Shown here one piece after another: positions 25,158 to 36,341 of a stretch of DNA of 64,000 nucleotides. The position numbers were made by a program, and so were the translations under genes. The notes under the pieces were generated by a model. That model was given only the letters and a program-made list of their open reading frames with translations. It had not been told where the DNA came from and searched no databases. The stretch comes from Paraspadella gotoi (lineage: Eukaryota; Chaetognatha). Numbering within the stretch: position 1 is the first letter of the stretch; each line of letters begins with the position of its first letter. The DNA lies in assembly GCA_051294375.1 (NCBI GenBank), contig CM119265.1, forward strand, positions 12,203,866 through 12,267,865, written 5' to 3'.

Positions 25158-28100
25158 AGTGGTCAAGCCCGACGAAAACCAAGCAAAAGAACACTGCAAA
25201 CCTCTATCAAAATCAATTTAAAGACTGCTCTCTTCACGAATTCTCTACGGCCCATCGACATGGAAGAGCGCGCTCCGTAGTGGCATCCGCGCCGCGGTCG
25301 CGTCGCGTAGCTCCCCAAACGCCCCCGGACATGTTGGACACTCTGGCGGGCCCACCCGCTAGGCGCCTTTCCGCCCCCTTGATGCCTGGACCCCGGCGCT
25401 GATCTCCACATGACAAAACCTTGTCGCCGGGCGCCGAAAACCGTCTCGCTTGGCCACCTCGACGTGCTCCTCCAAAGCGGCTCTGGCCCCAATCACCATT
25501 GGCCTTCAATCCCTTCCGCGAAAGGAAGTCAACAGCGATCTAGGCGACAGACTTCCGCAAGGCACTGCCTGTCGCCTCGCCCGGTCAACGGCACCAAAAA
25601 CGCCTCTCGCCTAGAAAATACCGGCGGACGACGCCGCGTCTGTCCCAGGGCGCCGCGCTCTCCTTCCATGCCTGCCAACTGGAACTTCCCAGTGTTCAAT
25701 ATGCCTGGAACGCCGGGTACTTGCCGCCCCACATCCACATCGCGCCGTCGCTTCGCGCGCCACCCAAAACTGTTCAGCTGCCCCAACCCGCGAGTACTAT
25801 GGATAACATCGGAACCGCTAATTCAACCTTCCAACTTTCCCAGTATGCCCCCGCTCCCCACACCTCCCCCGCACCCACGCAGCGCCAAAGCTCCCCACCG
25901 TTTGATCCAGCCAATGCAGATCTGGATAGCTGCTTCAGAAAGCGGGCGTTTGGCGTCGCTTGCCTCGACGACACCCACGCCAAAGCTAGTCATGTTTCGG
26001 CGACTAATCCCTTCTGAGCATCAGTTTTTTCAACTTATCTCTGAGGCCTGCTTACCAACCTGCCGTCGCCCTTCATTCGAGACTGTCCAAAGAAAGGCTT
26101 TATCTCACCTCTTTGGGAGGAAGAAGAGGCAACTCGCGGCCCGCGCTGCTCACAAACCCCCAACCTCTCAATGACGCAACCCTCTCAGTCCCCACCATAT
26201 TGGAATCGACCTTTTCCGCTGAACTCGACATGCAAACTCTCTTCAAAGAAATGTGTGCAAACGCCCCTTCCTCCTCATGTAAAGAAGCCTGTTGCCCATT
26301 ACTACGTCAAAACTCCCTCAAAGATTAGCTGCTGAACGCGCTGAACGCGTTATTACGACACACCGCGGTTAATCTCGTGTGCTCAAACCTTCCTAACAGC
26401 TCCAATCACCTCGGTGCATGCCGTGTATGGCCGACACCGGAAACCAGCGAGGACCACGACGACGACGATAACTCCCCACGCTCTATACGCTTGAATATGG
26501 CCATTGGTGCCTCAGGCTCGTTCATCTGCTGCTCAACGACCGAAGCGGCCGCATCAACAGCCCTCAATGGCACGATGCCCGAAAATCCAGCAACGCTCCA
26601 CGGCACAACTCTGCTGAGTTCACTTGGCAATTTTGGAGATGAGGCCAGGAGCAAAGTGTCGCAACCAGCGCCGGGGAAAAGGAGATCGCGCGGCCGGAAA
26701 GTAAGGCAGCGCCGCCGGCGAAATCGAAACCTAGCTTCCACGTCCGCGGATAACGCCAACGGCCTCACAGGCTTAGTGGATTACGGGGCGGCGCCAGCGT
26801 CTCTCTCGTCGTCTCAAACTCTGCCAGAGCGAAACATGGGACCAACACGCCACCGGCCCCTCCATGCCGCCAACGGGGTCTCCCTTCCATGTTTGGCCAC
26901 CGAAGGATGACGATTTCGATTAGGTCGGACGCCAAATTCACATGGGATTTCGTTTATCGCAGATGTCTCTACGCGCCCTAGGAAAACGATCTTCCTGATG
27001 GAGACGACCTCCGCGCCTTTTCCCGAAAAATGAAGAGTGTGTGGTCGACTGGGCAAAGATTTTTCCACTTGTCGCACGGAGAAAATTCGCAAAGGGCGCC
27101 CCGATTCTGGTAACACACCGTTCACAATGTTACACCCAACTGCTCGATGCACGCAGGGACACAACGCACCTCCTTGCGACCCATCCAACCCCCAAACCAC
27201 GGAGTTGAACATTCATACCTACGGCAGGGACACATTTTTTTTCACGCACAAGCCCGCGAATTTAGCCCCAGACAAGCTCGCCGGCGGTTAAAAGCCGAGT
27301 TTGAAAGCTGGAGACAGCTTGGCATTCATCAGGCGAAGAGTCGAGTGCTTGTGGCTTCTCCCTCATTGTCGTTAAAGAAGCACCGATTGGCCAGCCTGCT
27401 GGCATGCCCGTACTATCGGGTCGTCACACTGTCACAAAGATGACCGATACGCCAATAAGCACGACTCGCCGAACTTCAACGCCGAGCAGATTGCGGGTAA
27501 AAAGGTCTTTTCAAAAATTGATCTTTTTTCAAGCGTACCATCAAAATCCCCGCCTCCACCCAGCTCACGTTAAGAAGACGGCCATCATCACACCATTGGA
27601 TCATGGGAATACCTCCGCACCCATTCGGCTCAAAAAAGCAGCACGGAGGATTTCCAGACGCCATGATGGATGCAATCCCTGCAGGCCATCCCTCATGTGT
27701 TTGTATACTTAGACGAAATCTCGTCGCTTCCGCATCCACAGGAGCTAACAATAGAGAGGATTGTCAACGAGTCTTCGAATGCCTCGAAAAAATAACGCCT
27801 CATAGTGGAACAGGGCAAAGTTGTGTTTTTGGGCGCCTCATCAGCTGGAGTCCTTGGATACCAAGTTGATGCCCGCGGAGGTAAAACGCATTGCCATCTC
27901 GCTTGGCTGACATCCGCAATTCTTCCGACCCAACGACCATTTAAGGAACTCCAGCGTCTTCCTCGGAGTCCTAGAACTGATTACAGACGCTTCTGCGCCA
28001 TGCCATGCCGCACACCTCGAGCCCCTCATACGATCACTCCGAGGCAAAGCCAAAACGACTGCACATGGACAGAAAACCATGACGCGGGCATTCTGGCAGC

Positions 28101-30177
28101 CAAAAACCTCCTCGCCAGACGCCACCGCTTCCTTTTGCACCCAATCGACGGGCGCGCCGCTTGCCCTAACGGTCGATGCTTCTCTCTCTGCCATTGGTCG
28201 CAGTGCTCGGGCAGGCCATTGATGGCGAGTGGAAGACCACTGGGGCTTCTTTTCTTCCCGCATCTCTCGGGCTCGCCAGCGCCGTGGCCCACCGTTTGAC
28301 CGCATTCTGCAGCCTATATACGCGCGGTTCGCCATTCGCTCCCGCACATTCTGGAAGGAACGCCCGCTCTTTGTGCTGTTTCCGATACACAACAGTTTAG
28401 TCCCCGCAATTCGCAAAAAAACTGAGGCCTCATACAATGAGACAAATCGTATCAGCTGGCGGCCATAGCGGAATAATACAAACAATGTGCGCTACATATA
28501 GAGGCAAAGCGAATAATGGTTGTGCTTGATGCCCTCTCGCGGCCCTCCACTTTCCACCCTGCCGCAGCACCCACTCTGGAGGGCTACCAATCAACTCAAT
28601 CACAGACACCGGCAGATCGATTTACTGCTTTGGCGGCGGGACTCAAATCAATGACCCTGATACCACAATCGCCTTCTCGCAGACGCACATACCTCTTTGC
28701 GTTTCCAAAATGGTCAAGGTTGATGGTGCCAACATAACTCTGCGACGTCATAGTGGCTCCGGGCGCGTCCGCTGTGGTACCCCAACACCTGGACGTCGGA
28801 AAAATTTTCGACGCAATTTCATGGTCTTCTCATCCGGGGTTGAAAGAGCAACAAAAAAGCTTGCTTTGACATCTGCCGATCTCACATGGCCGCGGCCAAA
28901 ACGGACATAGCAGAATGGACACCGCTACCTGCCATCACTTGCCAGAGCGTCAAAGTCACAACACCGTCCAGCTTCCACTGCAACAATTCAACACCAGAGC
29001 GCCTGTTCATTGAGCACTGTCCAATTTGATCTGGTTGCGGACCTCTTACCAGCATCAGCAGCCACACCCACCTTTTAACTTGCATTGACGCGTCCCGTTG
29101 GCCGAGAGCTATCCCCATACGCGACACCTTCACACTTGCCACGAGTGCTGCTGACTTTCTCTCCAAAAATTGGATTTCACGTTTTGGGGATTCCAGCTAC
29201 AGTCACTACTGATGTGGATAACAATTACGTCCGAAACTGGACACCAAACTTTCAAGAAATGGTTGGCTTCAACTTGCACAACCACAGCCTACATCCCCAG
29301 TCAAACGGGAATGAATAGAGAGATAGGCCACAGGACACTCAAAAAGCATCCCTCAAAAAGCTCGCTGCGACGGCGCGCAGCAGACAATTAGTGACATCAC
29401 AACTTCCTTGCGTGCCTGCTTGCCCCTCGAAACAACCCCATAAGAGGACATTGGATGCCTCGCCGGCTGAACTTAGTTATGGTGTGAAGCACTCACAATC
29501 CCAGAGCAGAGCACTTGGCCCCATTCACCCAAAGCGATACGGATGCCACGAACGAGCTGAGATGCTGCAAATCTAAGAACTGAAGTCGCTCTTAATGGAC
29601 GACCCACCTCCAGTTCTGCTCACTCCTTACCAACAACAAGAATCCAAACTCTCGGAAATGCAGAATTTGTTTTCCTTAAAACGTCCGGCAAATGCATGGA
29701 GCAGTTGCAGGCAACCCTATGTAGGTCCATTCCGAGTCATCCAAAGAGGGCCAACGAACTTTGACTGCTTGGGACATTCCTGGGACGCGGACCCGACCAC
29801 AGTCACATATGACAGAGTCCAAACCAGCTGCCATCGATCAACAAACACCACCTATGAACCACCCCAAGCTCCAAAAAAGAGGCCGACCACGCAAACGAAC
29901 CCATTCCACTTTACAAGATTCATCACCCATCAAAAAAACTCGTACACTGGAATCAGAGTCTCCAAACCAACGGCCCGCCCTTTCACCTGAACCACGATTG
30001 GCATCCGACGACCACGTGCAAGGGTCTGCTCTACTCGGATTCAACCACCAGAAGCATGTTTTGAAACAACTTTTTCCCTCTACAGCACCTTGTTCCACAC
30101 CGGACGAAGATATGAGCCCAAAGCATTCAAACCCTGGCCACACAATGAAGATGCTGACAGGCCTTGGGGGGGATTAT

Positions 30178-30446
30178 TGTGGTGACAAACCACAACGACA
30201 ACAACAATCAAACCTTAACGGACTCTTAAACTTACCTAAATCTAGTGACCTACGACTTTAGGTCAAATTAGTAATTGACCACTAGATTCGTGTTCGACTC
30301 TTATTGTTTTTTTACTATTGTCTTTTCTCTTTTTGTATTGTCGTTTTTCTCTCTGAAAATGATTTTGACATTACATGTGTGTAAGATAAATTCGTGAAAC
30401 GTCTTCTTATTTTCTTCTTTAAATTCCTATCAATTCATTTACCAAA
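30178..30446 (+). repeat. 3' LTR of retrotransposon copy B
   Basis: Follows the polypurine tract TTGGGGGGGATTA and ends ACCAAA directly before ATTCTGTGA of the right flank. Confidence 0.8.
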
Positions 30447-31526
30447 ATTCTGTGATTTTTAGGGGTGTATTCTTCAATTAAATTAAAAAACACGTGCACC
30501 CCATGTCCTCTCAGCATTTAAAATTCATCCTTACATCTTAAATATCCAAGTACAACCGAACGACCGAGTCAAAAAAATTTGTTGAATTTCTTCTAAAAGT
30601 AAAATCAAACGGACTTTGACAATTTCTAAAATCACCGATTGCATATAAATTCGACAAAATTAGCAATTTCGATAAACACGAATCGAAAAAAAACTTAAAA
30701 CTAAAAAACCTGAGATAAAATAATCTCGACCCAACGAATATCTGAATGCTTTTCATTCCTTCGCCAAAAACAAAACTATTCTGCGCACATCTTGACTCGC
30801 GACAAAATTATTTTTAAAAATAATTAGAATATTAAAGACCAAAAATCTAAATAATATACAAAGAATTCTACCCATTACAGAAGCTCGTTTTCTTCAGAAT
30901 CCATATAGTTACAACCGAGAACGCGTAAATTATATACGATAGGTCAACCTTATAGGCTGTTTTTTAATTTTCTGAGTCATCTCCGGAGACGAACGACTCT
31001 TTGAAGGTCTCTTCTTTTTAAACTCCAAGATTTTAATTGTGAGAGTAACGTTTTTTTTTTTCCCTTTGATTGGGTAACAAGTTGAAAAATCTATCGGCCC
31101 GGTTAAGCTTACCCACGATGAATTCATATAACTAGTAGTGAACTGAGCAGTAACAACAGTATTCTCCCGATTGCGTCGATGTGGCGCTCATGAATTAAAT
31201 CTCTACAATCAATTCTTTACTCGCCTACTATTGTAACTATATCTTCACAACCCGTGCGTGTTGTCTACATTTGAACACAAAACTCTACAATATGTTCATT
31301 TAATTAAGTAACAGTTACCTGTAGGTGTTTTGATATTAAGAATGTGTTGTTGTGCGGCACAAAACAACATTTAGCTAGGGTAAAAAGACACGAAGAAGGA
31401 AAGTCGAGAGAAAAGTCGAGTTCTACATGTCATAGACGGTCGAGTGATGTATATCGAGGAGAGAGAGGGGGACGACTGACTAGTTCTGGACGCATTATTT
31501 CAAGAACGAATCGAAATGATGTGAAA

Positions 31527-31551
31527 NNNNNNNNNNNNNNNNNNNNNNNNN
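31527..31551. other. Assembly gap of exactly 25 N
   Basis: Second 25-N run. It separates the full duplicated unit from a truncated third copy of its flanks. Confidence 0.98.
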
Positions 31552-31944
31552 TCTCTCTAAGAAAGTATGTGAACCACGTTAGCGAAATATATTTTGCTGA
31601 ATATATTTGCCACAATCACCAAAAAACATTCTGTGATTTTTAGGGGTGTATTCTTCAATTAAATTAAAACACGTGCACCCCATGTCCTCTCACATTTAAA
31701 TCATCCTTACATCTTAAATATCCAAGTACAACCGAACGCCGAGTCAAAAAAATTTGTTGAATTTCTTCTAAAAGTAAAATCAAACGGACTTTGACAATTT
31801 CTAAAATCACCGATTGCATAAATTCGACAAAATTAGCAATTTTCGATAAACACGAATCGAAAAAATCTAAAACTTAAAAACCTGAGATAAAATTAATCTC
31901 GACCCAAGCGAATATCTGAAATGCTTCCATTTCCTTCGCCAAAA
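31552..31944. repeat. Truncated third copy of the flanks, without the retrotransposon
   Basis: Positions 31552-31627 match the left flank (24809-24884). Positions 31628 to about 31944 match the right flank beginning at 30447. They are joined directly (CCAAAAAAC then ATTCTGTGA), with the whole 5.6-kb element missing. This has the structure of the unoccupied insertion site. Comparison suggests a 4-5 bp target duplication, roughly ATTCT, although indel noise blurs it. After about 31944 the sequence becomes unique. Confidence 0.8.
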
Positions 31945-32159
31945 CACTTCGCAACCAGCAAAAAAAAAAATTAAATTCACGGGAAAAGTTACAACCGAAT
32001 CGAAAATGCTTTTTTTTCACAGCCTTTTGATGTTTAGATCAGTTTTTTTTTCCTTGATTGGGTTTCGCGAGAAAATCCTGTTAATCATTCACGTAAGAAG
32101 ATTATTCTAACCAAATCTAATTTCGATAAGTTTTTTGAAAAAAGGAAAGGGAGAGAGGG

Positions 32160-32203
<44 letters not shown>

Positions 32204-32516
32204 GAAAGAGAGAGGTTTGTTTTTCTACAATTTAATTCTGTAAGATTGCTACGATGACGTAAGTCAGTGCAATTACAGTATGCCCCTTTCCACCTCAACC
32301 CACTGACGATTCCCTCTATTTGCGTAACACCACACCGTCCCCCGCTGTCCGTTTTTAACGCCACAGTCACAACCATAACGCAACAACCCCCCCCCCCGCA
32401 ACTTTCTGCCCATCGCGGTTTTTCCAAGTTTTTTAGGTTCGCCGACTTTTAGGCTCATTAAGACCCGAAAACCTCTTTGCGCGTCTACATCCGATGACGA
32501 AAATAGAGAGAGAAGA

Positions 32517-32565
<49 letters not shown>

Positions 32566-32963
32566 AAGAGAGAGAGAGAAAGCTAAGAGATTCATTATAT
32601 TTTCAAGTTTAAGTATCTTTTTTCTCGCTCATTTGCACACGCTCTAAATGCAGGGGCTAAAGAGTTTCCGATCCGCGATTACTTAGTGCCAAAAGTCGTA
32701 ACGTGAATCTTATAACATCTCCTTTGCGTCGAACTGACGACTTTCGCTCTCTCCCCTTTGAAAAACGCAAAAAAAAAGGGTAAACCACTTTTAGACGAAT
32801 TTTGGAAATGAGATTTTCTCTCTCTCTCACTCCGTTCCTTCCTCCTCTTTTTTTAATGTTTTTTTTTTTTTTAGCTCTCCCTCTCTTTTTCTGTGTGTCT
32901 CTCCCATTTCCATGCGAGAAAGACGATTCGAGTCTTTTCTCTTTTTTTTCAACCTCTATCTTC

Positions 32964-33068
<105 letters not shown>

Positions 33069-33171
33069 GCAGAGCCAGAAGCGCGAACTGTACATCTCAT
33101 CCTGCGAATATTTTAAATTGCCTTCAATTTCTGGTCGCAGGTTAATGGAAATATGTTCGCGTTACTCTCTC

Positions 33172-33207
<36 letters not shown>

Positions 33208-33413
33208 GCGTTCTTCCCTGCGGCAATTATATCGAAAATTGCTTCTAACATCGCATTGTCTTCGTCACAATAGAAATCGACCTACTGTGAGATAAGCCGA
33301 CAAATCGCCTTTTTTTCTCCTCTCTCGACGTCATATATTCACAATGGTTAAGACAAAAAATATAATAGAAAAAAAAACATTTTTTTTACAGCATCGTCTA
33401 TTTTATTTTTTAT

Positions 33414-33446
<33 letters not shown>

Positions 33447-33502
33447 TTCGCTGTCATTGTTTCCCTCCTTTCTGCTCCCTCGATCTAACCCCAAACGATC
33501 TA

Positions 33503-33659
<157 letters not shown>

Positions 33660-33850
33660 GAGGCTTTTCGGGACCGAACGTAGATAAGTACGTAGCTGAA
33701 CAGTTCGGTCAGGCGGGGTTACTAGATCATCCCGATTCGACGGCCGGAGGTTCTAAATCCGAGGATAATAAAGGGTCGACTTCATGAGCCGTTCAACAGG
33801 TCTACCTCAAAACAGAGTAGATCCGAGCGAGAGCGAGTGAGAGAAATAGA

Positions 33851-33889
<39 letters not shown>

Positions 33890-34271
33890 AAATACGGCTC
33901 TTTCTGTCTAATAATCTGTCCGCAATCTCGTTCAAGGAAGCCAACTGAAATATTGCACCTTTTTCTCAATTTATTATTTCGTAAAAAAAAATATAATACA
34001 AATATTTGCGCGCGATGAAGGCAAAGCATGTTACTTTGATAATTTAGTATTTACCATCAGACCCCTTCTTGGTTGGTTTGTTTATCTTTTAAGTTGTTTT
34101 TTTTCATGATTCAGACTCGTCAAATTTATGAAACGTGCGAATAATAAATTTATTTCGTTTTTATTCCATTTCATTCCAGTGTTTTTTTCAAAGGGGTAAA
34201 CCAGATGACTGCCCCCGGAGCCAAACCCGAAAAAGTCTTTTACCCCAATTAACTTATTAACGCGAAAGAGA

Positions 34272-36310
34272 ATGTCATCTAAACGCAAGATTAACTTGGC
34301 TCGACGTTTCGTCTACAACAGCGAAGGTAAGGACAAGCGTTTGAAAATTAGGCTTAAACGTATTATATTATATTATCTTTGATATATAAGAACAATTTTT
34401 TGTAATGATGATGACTTATTTTCCCCCAAGGAAATTTTTAATCTTTTTCCTCCCCGAATTCAGTCGTCGAGGAACCGGGCAAGGCAGAGGATGGTGGAAG
34501 ATCGAATCCAGAGGAAGTCAGCCGATGCGAATCCGAAGACGTAACAGTGAAATGTTCCGAACACTCGAAAGGTAAAGGGATGGATCATCTTCCTCGTACT
34601 TCCCCTCTCTCAGTAATAACGAGTCTCTCGCCAGACATTCGAAGGGTTTTATCATCTTTTAGGTCTGACCTCGACCGGAAAAAATCTCATCGCATTAAAA
34701 CGTCGGCGCTCTACGCAAATTAAGACATTTCTATCTCTCATTTTTTTTTTTTTTTGTTTTTTTTTGCTCAGGTCTGTCTCTGGATTTTTTGTATCCTTCG
34801 GGACCGATTCGACGGCTGATAGACGATGTGGTTAATCTATTCCATGTTCCGTGGGTAAGTTCTTCTCTTGCAAGTGATAGATATTTTGGATAATATTTTG
34901 GTAGTTGAATTATTATTTTAGGGTAAGTTGTTTTGTAAGTTTATTTTTACGCATAACCCCTGACTTTATGTACTCTGTAGTACTTATTGGATGTTGTGTT
35001 GTGTTGTCTTTTCTTAATTCTTTTCTTCTTCATTTTCCCAGGAATTCGCTCTCTTTCCGCTGCTCGCCTGTTCGGCGGCGTTGGTGTCACGCGTCAAAGT
35101 GGGCGTGGACGCCGGATGGCGCGAACCTCTAACGTTTTGGGGCGGCGTAATCTCGGAGCCAGCATCGAAAAAGAGCACCGTTTTCAGGTTTTTCGCCGGT
35201 AAGTTTTTCGTATTTAAAATTGGTCGGTAGTTTCTTTTTTTTTTGCTGTGGAGCAAGGGCAATCTCGACTAAGATCCTCGCGGCCTGATTTTGGAATGTT
35301 TGTCCTGCCCCTACTCATAACATACTGTAAATAATGCAGTCAATATTTAATTATTATTAATTAATAAGTTAAGATAATACGGGTGCGAAAAAACAGGAAA
35401 TGCCAAAAATTAAAAAAAAAAATCTATTTTAACGACCACTTTAGCTAGTTTCGTCGTTAAGGTGTGCCGAAAATATATTTGAGTGTCTCCACACCCAACA
35501 AAAACTTCGGCTGCCGCCCGCCCGCCCGCCCGTTGATGTTATTGTTTTTTAATCGTAGACAAAGTCGTTAGCGAACGAATTAACAAAACCAGATTCGAAA
35601 TTGAGATTTTTGTTACGTCGTCATAAAAAAATGTTGTTTGTAGATTTGAAGTAGCTCTTTTATGCAGGATTTCTAACTCCAATAAATATTGTAGAAGTAG
35701 GAAAAGTGTTTATTGTTTTTTGAACGATCATTAATCAATTGGTCAAGGATGATGCTGGTCACGATCTGTCCTCATGAATTTGGCTGCTTATTTCCCTTGT
35801 ATTATCTTGAATTCAAATAATAGTTACTTACAACCATTCTGGTAAACCAGGACGATCAATTGTTCACTCTAAGCTTTTCTTGGCTATGAAGCTACAAAAC
35901 TGTCGATTAATAAACGTCATGAAACTTGTCAATTGACTCCCAATTTCACTCCGGATTTGAGAAAACAAGAATGTGTGTTCGCTTAAGGATATTCGCGAAA
36001 GTTTCGCTGAAACGACTTTGAAGCTGTTTCGAATAACATTGCTTAATTAGGTCTTTAAAGTACTAAATATATGTTTCTGCGTTGGAATCCAAATTTTTAA
36101 TCATTGATTATTCAAATAATGCTCTATTACATAACAAATCTTATGTTTTTTTGTTCTATACTACATTCTAGACTCGATTTGCGCTCTTCGTCGTTGGGCG
36201 ACGAAGACGACACCAGCGGCTGGGATCGAAATCACTTTCGGCGCGAATCTCGCGTCTCTTCCGGTCGCCGACGAGGATGTCGAGGACGTTGTATTTGGTG
36301 AGAAAGAGCG

Positions 36311-36341
<31 letters not shown>

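Larger units (their letters stand above)
24888..30446 (+). mobile_element. Ty3/Gypsy-type LTR retrotransposon, degenerate, copy B
   Basis: Same element and same flanks as copy A. LTRs are at 24888-25157 and 30178-30446. Pol segments in order on the plus strand are protease near 26760-26830, reverse transcriptase about 27400-27800 (active-site region 27704-27716), RNase H about 28120-28480, integrase core about 28900-29420 with the usual HPQSNG near 29295, and a GPF module near 29720. A GRPRKR AT-hook-like stretch lies near the end. Frameshifts again interrupt every domain. No intact gag or envelope gene was identified. Identical outer flanks mean A and B are not independent insertions. Confidence 0.88.
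24133..31526. repeat. 7.4-kb duplicated unit, copy 2
   Basis: Second copy of the unit at 16660-24132. It contains CT tracts at 24133-24153, 24571-24663 and 24739-24800, the retrotransposon at 24888-30446 and the same right flank. It ends at the second 25-N gap. Confidence 0.9.

Noticed and set aside
16660-31526. Genuine recent segmental duplication containing two retrotransposons
   Set aside because: Possible, but the fixed 25-N gaps, microsatellite joint and indel-only divergence favour an assembly artefact; kept as a finding, not as a biological duplication.
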